DNA of 64,000 bases from Opitutaceae bacterium (GCA_027490995.1 JAIXWY010000003.1:1-64000); one strand, 5' to 3'; counted from the first letter of the stretch, positions 25,780-35,899 are shown. Numbers and translations: made by a program. The notes: a model not told the origin generated them from the letters alone.

Positions 25780-27768
25780 ATGCCCATGACGCTCCGTTTC
25801 GCCCCGCTCCGGCTAACCGCCGGCTTCGCCCTCCTCCTGGCACTCGCCGGCACCTCCATCCCCGTGCACGCGCAGCCATCTTCGCCTCCCCCAGAGTTCC
25901 CGGTGGAGCACTTCTTCCGCAACCCGGCGATCACCCAACTGCGATTCTCCCCGAATGGACGCTACATCGCGGCCCTCGTTCCCCACGAGCGTCGTCTCAA
26001 CCTCGTCATCATGGACCGTGAGGCGAAGACCAAGAATCTGATCACCGCCTTTAAAGATTTCGGTATCTCCTCCTACCGCTGGGCCAACGACGACCGTCTC
26101 GTGCTGCTGATCGACGACGATGGCGACGAGGATCTGCTGCCGTTCGCCATCGATCGCGACGGCAAGAACTTCATCAAGTTCGATGACACCAAGGCGTTCA
26201 TTGAAATCTCCCGCACCGACCCCAAGAATCCACGCCGCGTCCTCGCCTACTCGAACCAAACCCACCGCGATCGTGTCGATCCGGTCTGGCTCGACGTCAA
26301 GACCGGCAAGGTCACCGTCATCGCCGCCAACCCAGGCGACGTGCGCAGCTGGGTCCTCGACTGGAATAACGTCGCCCGCTTCGGGCTCGCGGGTCGAGTG
26401 CTCGAACAAACCATCCTTTACCGCGACAAGGCCGGCGACGACTGGAAGACCCTCGCCACCTTCGAGGACGGAGAGCCGAGCTGGCGTCCACTCGCCTTCG
26501 CGGGCGACAACCGGACCGTCTACGTGACGTCGGACATCGGGCGGAAGACGTTCGCCATCTACACGTACGACACCGTCACCCGTCAGCGCAGCACCGAGCC
26601 GGTCTTTGCATGTCCCGAGGACCGCTATGATGTCACCGAGGTCATCATCGGTGGCACCGAGGGCAAGGTGGTCGGCGCCCGCTACACTTCAGATCGAGTC
26701 ACCGAGGTCTATTGGGATCCGACCTACCAGCGCCGTCAGCGCATTCTCGACCAAGCGCTGCCTGGCCTCGTCAATTCCCAGCAACTCGTCACCGAAGACG
26801 GACGGCAGGTGCTCGTGATTTCCCGCTCGGATCGTGAGCCGGGCGTCTACTATCTGTTCGACGAGCAGAGCAAGAAGATCGAGGAACTGGCGGTCATCCG
26901 CCCGCATTTGGATCCCGCGACCCTCGCTCCGATGAAGGCCATCCGTTACCGCGCGCGGGATGGCTTGGAGGTCGAGGCCATGCTCACGCTGCCGGTCGGA
27001 CGCGCTCCGCGCGGCCTGCCGCTCGTCATCAATCCGCACGGGGGACCGTTCGGCCCTCGCGATGACTGGCGCTACAATTCCGAGGTACAACTCTTCGCCA
27101 ACCGCGGTTTTGCCGTGCTTCAGCCCAACTACCGCGGCTCCGGCGGTTACGGGCAGTGGTTCGAGCGGCTCGGCTACCGGACTTGGGGACGGGCCATGCA
27201 GGACGATCTGTCCGACGCCGTGAAGTGGGCCGTCGAAACCGGTCTCGCGGACCCGAATCGCGTGGTCATCGCCGGCGCCAGCTACGGCGGCTATGCCGCC
27301 ATGGCCGGACTGGCCTTCACCCCCGAGCTCTACGCCGCCGGCGTGAACTACGTCGGGGTCACCGACCTCAAGCTCATCGCGTCCCAGCGCCGTTCACGCG
27401 ACGATCGCAAGTCCTGGACCAAGACGCGTCTGGGCGACTACTACGAGGACGCCGACGAGCTCTACGCTCGCTCGCCCGTCAACTTCGCCGAGCAGATCAA
27501 GGCTCCGGTCATCATGGCCTACGGTCAGACCGACCCGCGTGTCACGCGTGAGCACGGCGATGACATGCGCGCCGCGATGTCCAAGCACGGGAAGGAGTTC
27601 GAATTCCTGATCGAGTCCGGCGAGGGTCACGGCTTCCGCAAGGAAGAGAACGCGATCGCCTTCTACGGCCGTGTCGACGAATTCCTCAAGCGGCACGTGC
27701 TCGCCAAGGTCGACGTCAAGATCGGGCCGACCGAGGTGCTCCAACTCCCAGCCAAGTCGGACGAGTAA
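25780..27768 (+). CDS. Secreted S9-family (prolyl oligopeptidase/DPP-type) peptidase
   Basis: The product (662 residues from the ATG at 25780) begins with a signal peptide (RLTAGFALLLALAGTSIPVHA), then an irregular beta-propeller (about 40-390) and a C-terminal alpha/beta hydrolase domain. The catalytic serine is in VIAGASYGGYAAMAG; the Asp and His appear in AYGQTDPRVTREHG and ESGEGHGFRKEEN. PLVINPHGGPFGPRD is the usual oxyanion-region signature. It should release dipeptides or degrade oligopeptides outside the cytoplasm. The ATG abuts the terminator of the TonB receptor, so expression must come from readthrough, a promoter within that gene, or a near-leaderless start. A second ATG lies two codons on. 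Confidence 0.9.
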   Translation: MPMTLRFAPLRLTAGFALLLALAGTSIPVHAQPSSPPPEFPVEHFFRNPAITQLRFSPNGRYIAALVPHERRLNLVIMDREAKTKNLITAFKDFGISSYRWANDDRLVLLIDDDGDEDLLPFAIDRDGKNFIKFDDTKAFIEISRTDPKNPRRVLAYSNQTHRDRVDPVWLDVKTGKVTVIAANPGDVRSWVLDWNNVARFGLAGRVLEQTILYRDKAGDDWKTLATFEDGEPSWRPLAFAGDNRTVYVTSDIGRKTFAIYTYDTVTRQRSTEPVFACPEDRYDVTEVIIGGTEGKVVGARYTSDRVTEVYWDPTYQRRQRILDQALPGLVNSQQLVTEDGRQVLVISRSDREPGVYYLFDEQSKKIEELAVIRPHLDPATLAPMKAIRYRARDGLEVEAMLTLPVGRAPRGLPLVINPHGGPFGPRDDWRYNSEVQLFANRGFAVLQPNYRGSGGYGQWFERLGYRTWGRAMQDDLSDAVKWAVETGLADPNRVVIAGASYGGYAAMAGLAFTPELYAAGVNYVGVTDLKLIASQRRSRDDRKSWTKTRLGDYYEDADELYARSPVNFAEQIKAPVIMAYGQTDPRVTREHGDDMRAAMSKHGKEFEFLIESGEGHGFRKEENAIAFYGRVDEFLKRHVLAKVDVKIGPTEVLQLPAKSDE

Positions 27769-27820
27769 AGGCCTCGGGCGCTCTCCGCGTCGCGGAGAGA
27801 GAATCTGGATGAGGGCAAGG

Positions 27821-27857
27821 GGGGCGGTTTGCAGGGGATTTTTCCTGCAACCGCCCC
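27821..27857. terminator. Large hairpin between convergent genes
   Basis: GGGGCGGTTTGCAGG (27821-27835) pairs with CCTGCAACCGCCCC (27844-27857) with a single bulged T. A shorter stem CTCTCCGCG/CGCGGAGAG lies at 27781-27799. Together they probably separate the S9 peptidase from the leftward gene ending at 28030. T-rich tails are weak, so the mechanism is uncertain. Confidence 0.5.
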
Positions 27858-28029
27858 TCACCGTTTTCTGAGGGGGCGTGGGCGGTCAGTCTGCCCCGTC
27901 AGGCGCTCGATCCGCGAGGCGGGTGGAGCCGCCGGAGTTCTCGCGCCAGGGCGGAGGCCAGAAATCGGCGAGTGCTACTCGGTGACCGCAGCCGCGAGCT
28001 TAACCGACACCGACGAACCGGTGGGTTGC

Positions 28030-29187
28030 CTACTCCGGTACGACGACGGCTTCGCCGACGATCACCTCGGCGCGGGCGTCGGTGTAGACCTGCAGACCGC
28101 GGCTGGTTTCGCCGAAGAACGGGGTCGCGTTGCGGACGAGCATTTTGGCTACGGCGGAGAAAGGCTGCGCGCGGTCTTTGGGGGCAGACACAAAGGTGGT
28201 CCAGAGTCGCCGGGCGTTCTTCCCCTGGGATTTCAGTTCCGCGTAATCGAAGGCATCGACCACGATGAGATGAAAGTCGCGGGTCAGCTCGTACTCGGTC
28301 AGGCTGAGTGGCCCGCTCCCGGTTTGTCCGAGGAGTGCGGGGTTGGTCCCACCTGCGAGCGAGGAGGGCGAATCTCCGCCGCCGCCTCGACCGCCGGCGG
28401 AGGCCTTGCCGAAGACGGAGCCGGTGGACTGGTTTTCGCGTGCGGCGGAAAGGGCGTCGTCGTTGCCCCCGGCCCGGCTATCCCAGAGCACATCGCCGCC
28501 CAAGGTATGCAGGCCGCGGCCTTGGGGCTTTGGCTCGAGTCCATCGCGCCAGGCGAGTTGCTCGGTGCGCACCGTGGGGGTGCGCCACGGCCGGGTGCCG
28601 TAGTGCACGCGGAGCACCAGCTGCACGTTGCCGGGCTCGCGGATCAGCCCTTGTTCGTCGGCCGCGTTCCGGTAGCCCCGGCTGGCCAGAGCCGGCGTGA
28701 GCAGGCGGCAGAGGTCCTCGTAGGTCACGTCGGACGCATAGATCTCGCCCGGGAGGAAAACGAAGAGTTGAGGCTGGGCGAGGGCAGTGGCGGAGGGCGC
28801 CGCAGGATTGACCTGATTTCGCGCGGCGACGCTCTCCAACAGTTGCCCGCGCTCCGTCGCGCGGTAGTTCGCTGCCGATACGGAAACGGGCGCTGGGCCC
28901 TTGATCTCCTGGGTGGCACCGAGGCGGGATGGACCGCTCGCGACACCAGCGATCGCCACCAGACTGAGGGCGGACACGCGGAGCAGCCGGGCGGCCGCGC
29001 GCCCCCAGGCTCCCCTCTGAGCGTCCGGCGCGAGGGTGCTGGCCTGCATGGGGCGGGTGGGCGTGAAGGCTTCGTGCGGTCGGCGTGCAGGGTGGCGGCT
29101 GAAGGGGGCCATGGGAAGTGGCGCTTGTTGTGGGACGGCGACGCGGGGAGAGTGAGGATGGTCGAGGAACGGGACCGGCGGGATCAT
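28030..29187 (-). CDS. Exported hypothetical protein coupled to gcvP
   Basis: I do not recognise a family. The ATG at 29187 overlaps the gcvP stop as ATGA, giving 385 residues. An alternative ATG at 29049 would put the signal-like segment ([19 protein letters not shown]) close to the N-terminus and is equally plausible; the first 46 residues of the long form are Pro/Arg-rich and unconvincing. The mature part contains [40 protein letters not shown] and a Gly/Ser-rich insert ([16 protein letters not shown]), followed by [19 protein letters not shown]. It looks like a periplasmic or surface protein. Its link to glycine cleavage is positional only. Confidence 0.6.
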   Translation of the reverse strand: MIPPVPFLDHPHSPRVAVPQQAPLPMAPFSRHPARRPHEAFTPTRPMQASTLAPDAQRGAWGRAAARLLRVSALSLVAIAGVASGPSRLGATQEIKGPAPVSVSAANYRATERGQLLESVAARNQVNPAAPSATALAQPQLFVFLPGEIYASDVTYEDLCRLLTPALASRGYRNAADEQGLIREPGNVQLVLRVHYGTRPWRTPTVRTEQLAWRDGLEPKPQGRGLHTLGGDVLWDSRAGGNDDALSAARENQSTGSVFGKASAGGRGGGGDSPSSLAGGTNPALLGQTGSGPLSLTEYELTRDFHLIVVDAFDYAELKSQGKNARRLWTTFVSAPKDRAQPFSAVAKMLVRNATPFFGETSRGLQVYTDARAEVIVGEAVVVPE

Positions 29188-32117
29188 GCCTTTGCGACTG
29201 TGGGTGCCGTCGCTTGTTCCGCGAACGCCTCCATGCCTACGCAGGAACACACGAGGTGACGGTCACCGTAGACGTTGTCGACGCGTCCGACGCTCGGCCA
29301 AAACTTCGCCTGCCGCACGGAAGCAGTGGGGAACGCCGCGAGTTCGCGCGAGTAGGGACGGTCCCACGTGTCGGCCATCACGACCGACGCGGTGTGCGGG
29401 GCGTGCTTGAGCGGATTATTGGCGCGGTCGAGTTCGCCGGAAGCGATGCGGGTCATTTCCCCGTGGATGGAGATCATCGTATCGCAGAAACGATCCAGCT
29501 CGGCCTGTGACTCGCTCTCGGTCGGCTCGATCATCAGCGTCCCCGCGACCGGCCAACTCATCGTGGGCGCGTGGTAGCCGTAATCCATCAGGCGCTTGGC
29601 GACATCCTCGACCTCGATCCCGGACTTCTTCCAGGAGCGGAGATCGATGATGCACTCGTGGGCCACCCAGCCAGCGGCTCCCTTGTACAGCACCGGGAAG
29701 TAAGGATCGAGCCGGCGGGCGATGTAGTTCGCGTTCAGGATCGCGCGCTTCGTTGCCTCGGTCACGCCAACCGCACCCATCATCCGGATGTACATCCACG
29801 AAATCACGAGGATCGAGGCCGACCCGTGGTTGGCGGCAGAGACGGCGCGGTTGCCCTGGGTTTTCTCGGGCCGGGCACCCGGCGTGCCGGGGAGGAAGGG
29901 GGCGAGGTGAGCGGCGACGCCGATCGGACCCATGCCGGGCCCGCCGCCGCCGTGCGGGATGCAAAACGTTTTGTGGAGGTTGAGGTGACAGACGTCCGCA
30001 CCGATGAAACCGGGGGAGGTCAGGCCGACCTGCGCGTTCATGTTTGCGCCGTCCATGTAGACCTGTCCGCCGCGCTCGTGGATGAGGGCGCAGATATCGC
30101 GGATTGAAGCCTCGAAAACACCGTGGGTGGACGGATAAGTGACCATCAGCGCGGCGAGGTTTGCGGCGTGCTGGTCGGCCTTGGTCCGCAAGTCGACCAA
30201 GTCGATGTTGCCGTCGCCGTCGCAGGCGACCGGTACGACCGACATACCGCACATGACTGCGCTGGCCGGGTTGGTGCCGTGGGCGCTCGACGGGATGAGG
30301 CACACCGTCCGGTGGGCGTCGCCGCGGGAAAGGTGGTAATCGCGGATCGCGAGCAGTCCTGCGAATTCACCCTGGGAGCCGGCGTTGGGTTGGAGTGACA
30401 CTGCGGCGAAGCCGGTGATGTCGGCCAGCCAGCGTTCGAGGTCGCGGAAGAGCCGCGCATAACCGCGCGTCTGCTCGGCGGGCGCGAGCGGGTGGATGCG
30501 GCCGAACTCCGCCCAGGTCACCGGGAACATCTCGCTGGCGGCGTTCAGCTTCATCGTGCACGAGCCGAGCGCGATCATCGAGTGGCAGAGCGAAAGGTCC
30601 TTTGCCTCGAGCCGCTTGATGTAGCGGAGCATCTCGTGCTCGGTGTGGTACCGCTGAAACACGGCGTGCTGGAGGAAATCCCCGCGGCGCGCGTGCGATT
30701 CCGGGAAGGCGTGGCGGATGGCGGACGGATCGGGCAGGGCGGCCGATTCGCGGAACAGGCCCAGCAGCACCTCGACGTCGGATCGCGTCGTGGCCTCGTC
30801 GAGCGAGATGCCCACCGCATCATCCGCGATCGCGCGCAGGTTGATCCGGCGCGCGTGGGCGGCCGCGTGGACGCGGGCCGCGGCGACGCCGCGCACCACG
30901 AGCGTGTCGAAGAACGGACCACTGTCGTCCACCTTCGCGCCGTGGGCGCGGAGTCCAGCCGCGAGCCACTCGGCGAGGAACTTGATCCGGCGCGCCATGC
31001 GGCGCAGCCCCTCGGGGCCGTGGTAGACGGCGTACATCGACGCCATCACGGCGAGCAAGACCTGAGCGGTGCAGATGTTGGACGTGGCCTTATCGCGGCG
31101 GATGTGCTGCTCGCGGGTCCCGAGCGCCATGCGCATCGCCGGCCCGCCCTGCGCGTCGCGTGACACGCCGATGAGCCGGCCCGGCATCTGTCGCTTGTAG
31201 ACATCGCGCGTGGCCATGAACCCCGCATGCGGTCCGCCGAAGCCGAGTGGCACGCCGAAGCGCTGCGCGGAGCCCACTGCCACATCCGCCCCGAATTCCC
31301 CCGGAGGACGGAGCAGCGTGAGCGCGAGGAGGTCGGTCGCGACCACGAGCAGGCCGCCGGCGGCGTGGATGCGCTCCGCGACCTCATCGAAGCGATGGAT
31401 CGCACCGAACGTGTCCGGGTACTGCACCAGCGCGCCGAAGTAACTCTCGTCGAACGTAGCCGTCGCGGCATCGCCGAGCACGACCTCGATTCCGAGCGGT
31501 TGCGCGCGTGTCACCACGACGTCGATGGTCTGCGGGTGGCAGCGGGACGAGACGAAGAAACGACGCCGGCCCGCGCCGGCGACCGACCGCAGCGCGAGCG
31601 TCATGGCCTCGGCGGCCGCGGTGGCCTCGTCGAGCAGGGACGCGTTGGCGATTTCGAGGCCGGTCAGTTCGATCACCGCCGTTTGGAAGTTGAGCAGCGC
31701 CTCCATGCGCCCCTGGGAAATCTCCGCTTGGTAAGGCGTGTAGGCGGTGTACCAGCCCGGGTTTTCGAGGATGGCGCGCTGGATGACCGACGGGGTGATC
31801 GTATCGAAATATCCCTGACCGATGTAGCTGCGGAAGACCTGGTTGAGTCCGGCGATGCCGCGCAGCTCGGCGAGTGCAGCGGACTCCGCGAGCGGATCGG
31901 GAAGATCGAGCGGCCGCGGCAGACGTATGGCGGGTGGCACCGTCGCATCGATCAGCGCATCGAGACTAGGCTGGCCCAGCGCGGCGAGGAGCGGCGCCAG
32001 ATCGGCGGTGTCGCCGTGGTGGCGGCGCGCAAAGGCGTCGCTGGGGGCGAGAAGATCCTCGAGGCGGGGCCCGGCAGAGGAGGTAGACATGGCGGCGGGG
32101 GCGGCGGCGGTCGACAT
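29184..32117 (-). CDS. gcvP: Glycine dehydrogenase (decarboxylating), P protein
   Basis: The PLP-dependent P protein of the glycine cleavage system, which decarboxylates glycine and passes the aminomethyl group to lipoyl-H protein. At 977 residues it is the fused single-chain form. The PLP lysine is in [20 protein letters not shown] (about residue 715); [17 protein letters not shown] and [18 protein letters not shown] are further hallmarks. The ATG at 32117 is used, with a second ATG ten codons in. gcvT, gcvH and a lipoyl dehydrogenase are absent here, which is unusual as these are often adjacent. No glycine riboswitch was recognised upstream. Confidence 0.96.
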   Translation of the reverse strand: MSTAAAPAAMSTSSAGPRLEDLLAPSDAFARRHHGDTADLAPLLAALGQPSLDALIDATVPPAIRLPRPLDLPDPLAESAALAELRGIAGLNQVFRSYIGQGYFDTITPSVIQRAILENPGWYTAYTPYQAEISQGRMEALLNFQTAVIELTGLEIANASLLDEATAAAEAMTLALRSVAGAGRRRFFVSSRCHPQTIDVVVTRAQPLGIEVVLGDAATATFDESYFGALVQYPDTFGAIHRFDEVAERIHAAGGLLVVATDLLALTLLRPPGEFGADVAVGSAQRFGVPLGFGGPHAGFMATRDVYKRQMPGRLIGVSRDAQGGPAMRMALGTREQHIRRDKATSNICTAQVLLAVMASMYAVYHGPEGLRRMARRIKFLAEWLAAGLRAHGAKVDDSGPFFDTLVVRGVAAARVHAAAHARRINLRAIADDAVGISLDEATTRSDVEVLLGLFRESAALPDPSAIRHAFPESHARRGDFLQHAVFQRYHTEHEMLRYIKRLEAKDLSLCHSMIALGSCTMKLNAASEMFPVTWAEFGRIHPLAPAEQTRGYARLFRDLERWLADITGFAAVSLQPNAGSQGEFAGLLAIRDYHLSRGDAHRTVCLIPSSAHGTNPASAVMCGMSVVPVACDGDGNIDLVDLRTKADQHAANLAALMVTYPSTHGVFEASIRDICALIHERGGQVYMDGANMNAQVGLTSPGFIGADVCHLNLHKTFCIPHGGGGPGMGPIGVAAHLAPFLPGTPGARPEKTQGNRAVSAANHGSASILVISWMYIRMMGAVGVTEATKRAILNANYIARRLDPYFPVLYKGAAGWVAHECIIDLRSWKKSGIEVEDVAKRLMDYGYHAPTMSWPVAGTLMIEPTESESQAELDRFCDTMISIHGEMTRIASGELDRANNPLKHAPHTASVVMADTWDRPYSRELAAFPTASVRQAKFWPSVGRVDNVYGDRHLVCSCVGMEAFAEQATAPTVAKA

Positions 32118-32474
32118 AGCTCGTTGAAGGAGAGGTTAGTGGGGCGGGGAGGGTGCGCAACCGGGTTCTGGCCTTCAGGGGGAAGGTTCTGGCGAGTAGG
32201 CCAGGTTGGGTGTTTCAGAAAGACGAACGGGGGCGGTGTTGCCGCTCAGTCGATCGACGGGATTGGGGAGTGGAGAGAGGTGCATCGGGGCCGCTGGGGC
32301 GAACGGTCGGCGGCGGCAAGAAGGTTGGCTGATGGCCGGCGTGAGATTTGATTCAACCCCGAGGGCAGGGGGCGGACGCAAGGTCCAGGGCGTTGCAGCC
32401 GGTGGTCTGAGAGCCGATGACCGCCGCGGGCTTCTGCCCTTGTCATCGGCAGTGTGGCGCGGCTTGTTCGCGGC
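32118..32474. other. Divergent intergenic region between gcvP and nth
   Basis: About 357 bases. Frames here translate to Arg/Gly-rich nonsense. I looked for glycine-riboswitch core sequences on the gcvP side and saw none. Promoters for both genes are expected but no clear -35/-10 pair stands out. Confidence 0.5.
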
Positions 32475-33155
32475 ATGGCAGTGTCCACGGCGTCTCTGGA
32501 CTTTTCGCGTCGGGCGGACCGTGCGGCGTACATCGACCGGCGGCTGGCGGAGCTTTATCCGCAGACCCCGGTCCCCCTCGACCATACGGATGCCTACACC
32601 CTCCTGATTGCGGTGCTCCTCTCGGCGCAGTGTACGGATAAGCGGGTGAACCTGACGACCCCGGCGCTGTTCCGCCTTGCCTCGACCCCGGCGCAGATGG
32701 TGAAGCGGAGTGTGGCGGAGATTGACGCGATCGTGCGCCCCTGTGGCCTGGCGCCCCGGAAGGCGCAGGCGATCCGGGGCCTGTCGGAACTCCTGTTGGA
32801 GCGTCATGGTGGGCAAGTCCCGCGGACCTTTGCGGAGTTGGAGGCCCTCCCCGGCGTGGGCCACAAGACCGCGTCGGTGGTGATGGCGCAGGCCTTCGGC
32901 GTACCAGCGTTCCCGGTGGACACCCACATTCACCGCCTCGCGCAGCGATGGAAGCTGACGAACGGCCGCAGCGTGGAGCAAACCGAGAAGGACCTGAAGG
33001 CGTTGTTCCCCAAGGATCACTGGAACGCGCTGCACCTCCGGATCATCTTCTACGGTCGGGAGCACTGCACTGCCCACGGGTGCGACGGCACGGTCTGCGA
33101 GCTTTGCCGCACCCTCTTTCCCCGCCGCCGCCGCCCAGTGGCGACACGGAAGTGA
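32475..33155 (+). CDS. nth: Endonuclease III (DNA glycosylase/AP lyase)
   Basis: Removes oxidised pyrimidines from DNA and nicks at abasic sites. The 226-residue product has the family start of helices (LLIAVLLSAQCTDKRVN), the helix-hairpin-helix LPGVGHKTASVVMAQAFG with the catalytic Lys, and the catalytic Asp in PVDTHIHRLAQRW. The C-terminal cysteines are spaced C-x4-C-x4-C-x2-C (HCTAHGCDGTVCELC) and not as the classical C-x6-C-x2-C-x5-C, so the iron-sulfur cluster is either bound differently or altered. The ATG at 32475 is preferred over a GTG seven codons earlier. Confidence 0.92.
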   Translation: MAVSTASLDFSRRADRAAYIDRRLAELYPQTPVPLDHTDAYTLLIAVLLSAQCTDKRVNLTTPALFRLASTPAQMVKRSVAEIDAIVRPCGLAPRKAQAIRGLSELLLERHGGQVPRTFAELEALPGVGHKTASVVMAQAFGVPAFPVDTHIHRLAQRWKLTNGRSVEQTEKDLKALFPKDHWNALHLRIIFYGREHCTAHGCDGTVCELCRTLFPRRRRPVATRK

Positions 33156-33312
33156 GACTGATCCGGGCCTGCCCCAGCCGCCCTCTGCACAGGAGCCGTT
33201 GCCGCGGACCAGCGATCGTCGCGCAGCGGGGCGGGGTCCGATACGCTGCCTTCTGGCGCCAAATCAGAGTTGCATCAACCGCCGCCCTGCTTCACGTTCC
33301 GACCCCTGCTTC

Positions 33313-33389
33313 GGACGCTTAGCTCAGTTGGTTAGAGCACGTGCTTCACACGCACGGGGTCACAGGTTCGAGTCCTGTAGCGTCCACCA
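33313..33389 (+). tRNA. tRNA-Val (anticodon CAC)
   Basis: A complete cloverleaf: acceptor GGACGCT pairs with AGCGTCC, the D-arm contains AGCTCAGTTGGTTAGAGC, the anticodon loop is CTTCACACG with anticodon CAC, and the T-arm CACAGGTTCGAGTCCTGT has the standard loop. The CCA tail is encoded (33387-33389). Confidence 0.95.
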
Positions 33390-33620
33390 TGTCGAGCCTG
33401 CAGGGCGGGCGTAGGTCGACATCCACCCGTGGGACGGTGACGAGTGGAGTACCCATGAGTGCCTCGACAGCCTCCAGCGAGCCTCTGGTGCGCTAATCCG
33501 CGTTGCGTCAGGGCGAGTGGAGAGCGTGCCACCCCCGTGGGAACCTTTCTCGGGTGGGACGGTCTATCCTTAAAACCACTACGTTACCCCCCCCTGAAAT
33601 TCATTTGGAGAAAACCTCAC

Positions 33621-34376
33621 ATGAAGAAGCAACTCGGGTTGTTTTTGGTCGTGTTGATGTCGGTTACCGCGCCCAGCTGGGCCGCGAATGTCACGCAGTT
33701 GCTGATGGGCATCGACCGTGCCAACGCCTCCGCGCCTCCGGCGGGCCCGAGTCGGGTCCGGGTGCCGCCGGGTGAGACCGTGACGCTTGTGCTGCCGCCG
33801 GAGTGGCCGGGCAGCATTCAGTGGCGCAAGGATGGCGAAATCATCCCGGGAGCCACGGGGTCGAGGCTCGTGTTGGGCCCCGTGACGACGACGAACGCCG
33901 GGTTCTACACCGTGACGGGAGCGCCGTTTCCGACCGTCAGTAGCGGCATCCAGCTGGATGTCGTGGTGGTCGGCTCGACGGGGAATTTCTCGACGCGCGT
34001 ACGCCTCCAGCCCGGTGCCGACACCCAAATCCTCGGGTTCGTGGTGGCGGGCAAGACCACCAAGACCCTGCTGATCCGCGCCGTCGGCCCTTCGCTGGCG
34101 GCCTTCGGCGTGCCTGACCCGGTGGCGCGGCCCCGGATCGCGTTCTTTGATGGCGAGGGTAAAGAGTATTCGTGGCCGCGCGTGGCCGTGGTTCTCCCGC
34201 CGGAGTTTTGGACGCGCCTTTTTGCCACGGCCGGAGCATTCCCGCTCAGTGGTGGCGAGGAAGCGTATCTTGCTTACGACGTCGCCTCCTTTCCCCCGGG
34301 CGCTTACTCGATTCAGGTGACCGACGCCTCTCGGAAGGGCGGCAACGTGCTGATCGAGGCGTACGAGGTACCTTAG
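33621..34376 (+). CDS. Secreted Ig-like protein of verrucomicrobial type
   Basis: The product (251 residues) has a signal peptide (LGLFLVVLMSVTAPSWA), an Ig-like segment (about 45-110, with IQWRKDGEIIPGATGSRLVL and NAGFYTV) and a C-terminal domain containing STRVRLQPGADTQILGFVVA and KTLLIRAVGPSLAAFGVPD. The last two strings are typical of a domain I know from many secreted proteins of Verrucomicrobia, usually at the end of large surface proteins; here it is nearly the whole protein. Function unknown. The ATG at 33621 has GGAG about 10 bases upstream. It stands alone after tRNA-Val. Confidence 0.75.
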   Translation: MKKQLGLFLVVLMSVTAPSWAANVTQLLMGIDRANASAPPAGPSRVRVPPGETVTLVLPPEWPGSIQWRKDGEIIPGATGSRLVLGPVTTTNAGFYTVTGAPFPTVSSGIQLDVVVVGSTGNFSTRVRLQPGADTQILGFVVAGKTTKTLLIRAVGPSLAAFGVPDPVARPRIAFFDGEGKEYSWPRVAVVLPPEFWTRLFATAGAFPLSGGEEAYLAYDVASFPPGAYSIQVTDASRKGGNVLIEAYEVP

Positions 34377-35016
34377 GTTCGCGCCTTGTCGGGGGCCGGC
34401 GGTGTCTCTGTGAGAAGGCGGCTCTTGTGCCACGTCCTCCATTCAGCGACGGATCGCCGTCACCTGCGTGAAGTCATCACAAAAGGTGTCGGCGCTCGAT
34501 CGTGCCGACGCGTGACGTAAGGGACGCGGGCGCGTCGTGGTTTCCCGATGCGGGTGCCGCTTCGGTGCAGACCCGCGACGCGGATGCCTGCTCGGTGCGC
34601 AGGTCCAGTGGCTCCCTAGCGGGCTCACGATGGTGAGCGCGTTGAGCGAAGTGAGCGACGGTGGGCAAACGCATTGTAGGGCGGGCGCGTGCAGCCGGAG
34701 CATGGATCGTAACCGTCGATAACGCGCAGCCACCCACCTTGGACTGTTCGTCTCCCGCCGGTGTGGTGGCACCCGATGGCTCCTGGGCTTGTCGGTCGCC
34801 CGCGCGCGGCGACCAGCTCTTCGTGCACACGCTGCCGCTGGGTGAAGCGGCAAGGACGGCGGCGGGAGCCCGCGCCGAAACCCTCGACCGGATCGCGGGG
34901 TCGGCATCGGGTGAGCCGACGTGCCGTCGAACGCCGTGACCACGGGATCGAAAAATTGGATAAATGTTGATTTATGGCTTGAATGATTGCGTAAACACAA
35001 CATTACTTTGCTCGTA
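34377..35016. other. Long intergenic region
   Basis: About 640 bases with no convincing gene on either strand; frames are short or Arg/Pro-rich. The last 75 bases are AT-rich (TTGATTTATGG, GTAAACACAACATTAC) and should hold the promoter of the XRE regulator. Confidence 0.5.
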
Positions 35017-35019
35017 ATG
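35001..35019 (+). promoter_or_regulatory. Operator-like inverted repeat on the XRE start codon
   Basis: CATTAC (35001-35006) and GTAATG (35014-35019) form a perfect 6-bp inverted repeat, and the right arm contains the ATG of the XRE gene. This position would suit autorepression. Confidence 0.5.
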
Positions 35020-35259
35020 GTTCACAACCGCATCGCACTGTTTCGAGCCGAGCGCCAGATGAGTCGAAAGGATCTCGCCGAGTTGGTCGGTGTGAATCCC
35101 CAGACCATCGGGTTTCTCGAGCGTGGCAGCTACAGCCCGAGCGTGGAGCTGGCCCTGAAGCTCGCGGCGGTGTTCCGCGTGAGTGTCCACCAACTCTTCT
35201 CCCTGGAGCCCTTTCCTCCGCTGGCGGACCAACTGGCACCGAGGCGTGAGGGAACCTGA
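35017..35259 (+). CDS. Small XRE-family transcriptional regulator
   Basis: An 80-residue protein that is almost entirely a Cro/C1 helix-turn-helix: HNRIALFRAERQMSRKDLAE, then VGVNPQTIGFLERGSYSPSV and LALKLAAVFRVSVHQLFSLE. This compact form (YozG-like in style) is often found beside small membrane proteins, as here. The ATG at 35017 is chosen because residues from VHNRIAL onward fit the family and the start sits in an operator-like repeat. Likely an autoregulator controlling the membrane-protein gene 85 bases downstream. Confidence 0.85.
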   Translation: MVHNRIALFRAERQMSRKDLAELVGVNPQTIGFLERGSYSPSVELALKLAAVFRVSVHQLFSLEPFPPLADQLAPRREGT

Positions 35260-35344
35260 GTCGGTCAGCGGCGTACGGCCGTCCGCGCGGTGCGCGGGCA
35301 GCGGACAAACGTCACATCGGATTTCTTGTTGTATCCAAAATAAA

Positions 35345-35830
35345 ATGACTAAAAGAAAGCATCACGGACTAAATCTGCGTATCCCGGTTTTGCGAGCGAT
35401 CTTCATCGCAACCCTCATCGGGCTTTGGGGTGCACTGGCAATCAAGTGTTTCCTGCCCGGGGCGGACGACCCCGCTGATACCGGGCTGGCCTGGCTGCTC
35501 GTCCCTCACGGGATTCTGACCATCGGCGGGCTCATCGGAGTCGGCGTCATGCTATGGTCCGACTTCAGTTTTGTGGCCCAGTCAGCGGATGCGGAGTTGG
35601 ACGAGCGGGAACTGGCGGCCCGCAACCGGGCGCATTATTTGACCCTTCGTTACGTCCTCTGTGCCGTTCTGCTCGGTTGGTGCGTACTGGAGTTCGGGGA
35701 TCGCTTTGGTATCGAGGTGAGCCGCGAAATCATCGTGCAATTCCTGATGGTGCTGGGCTTCACCGGCATCATCGGCCCGGCGGGGTTCCTTGCCCTGCAG
35801 ACGGAGCGGAACGCCGAGGAGGAGAGCTGA
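35345..35830 (+). CDS. Four-helix membrane protein paired with the XRE regulator
   Basis: A 161-residue integral membrane protein with four predicted hydrophobic segments: IPVLRAIFIATLIGLWGALA (about 12-32), LLVPHGILTIGGLIGVGVML (about 50-70), YVLCAVLLGWCVLEFG (about 105-120) and FLMVLGFTGIIGPAGFLALQ (about 132-152). A charged loop (DAELDERELAARNRAHY) separates the two pairs. I do not recognise a named family, but the layout of small XRE plus multi-pass membrane protein is a recurring gene pair. The initiation context is poor in Shine-Dalgarno sequence (AATAAAATG). A convergent terminator follows. Confidence 0.7.
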   Translation: MTKRKHHGLNLRIPVLRAIFIATLIGLWGALAIKCFLPGADDPADTGLAWLLVPHGILTIGGLIGVGVMLWSDFSFVAQSADAELDERELAARNRAHYLTLRYVLCAVLLGWCVLEFGDRFGIEVSREIIVQFLMVLGFTGIIGPAGFLALQTERNAEEES

Positions 35831-35899
35831 GCACGATCCTTCGGCCCATTCCGCATGGGCCGGGTTGGGTTGCTGGAGAGGCGTGGTGTCCTCGAAGGC

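Noticed and set aside
24228..25934. 568-codon open frame on the minus strand
   Set aside because: Antisense to the TonB receptor; Val/Arg/Glu-rich mirror of barrel codons.
32118..32474. Glycine riboswitch upstream of gcvP
   Set aside because: The conserved core segments of the glycine aptamer were not found on the minus strand.
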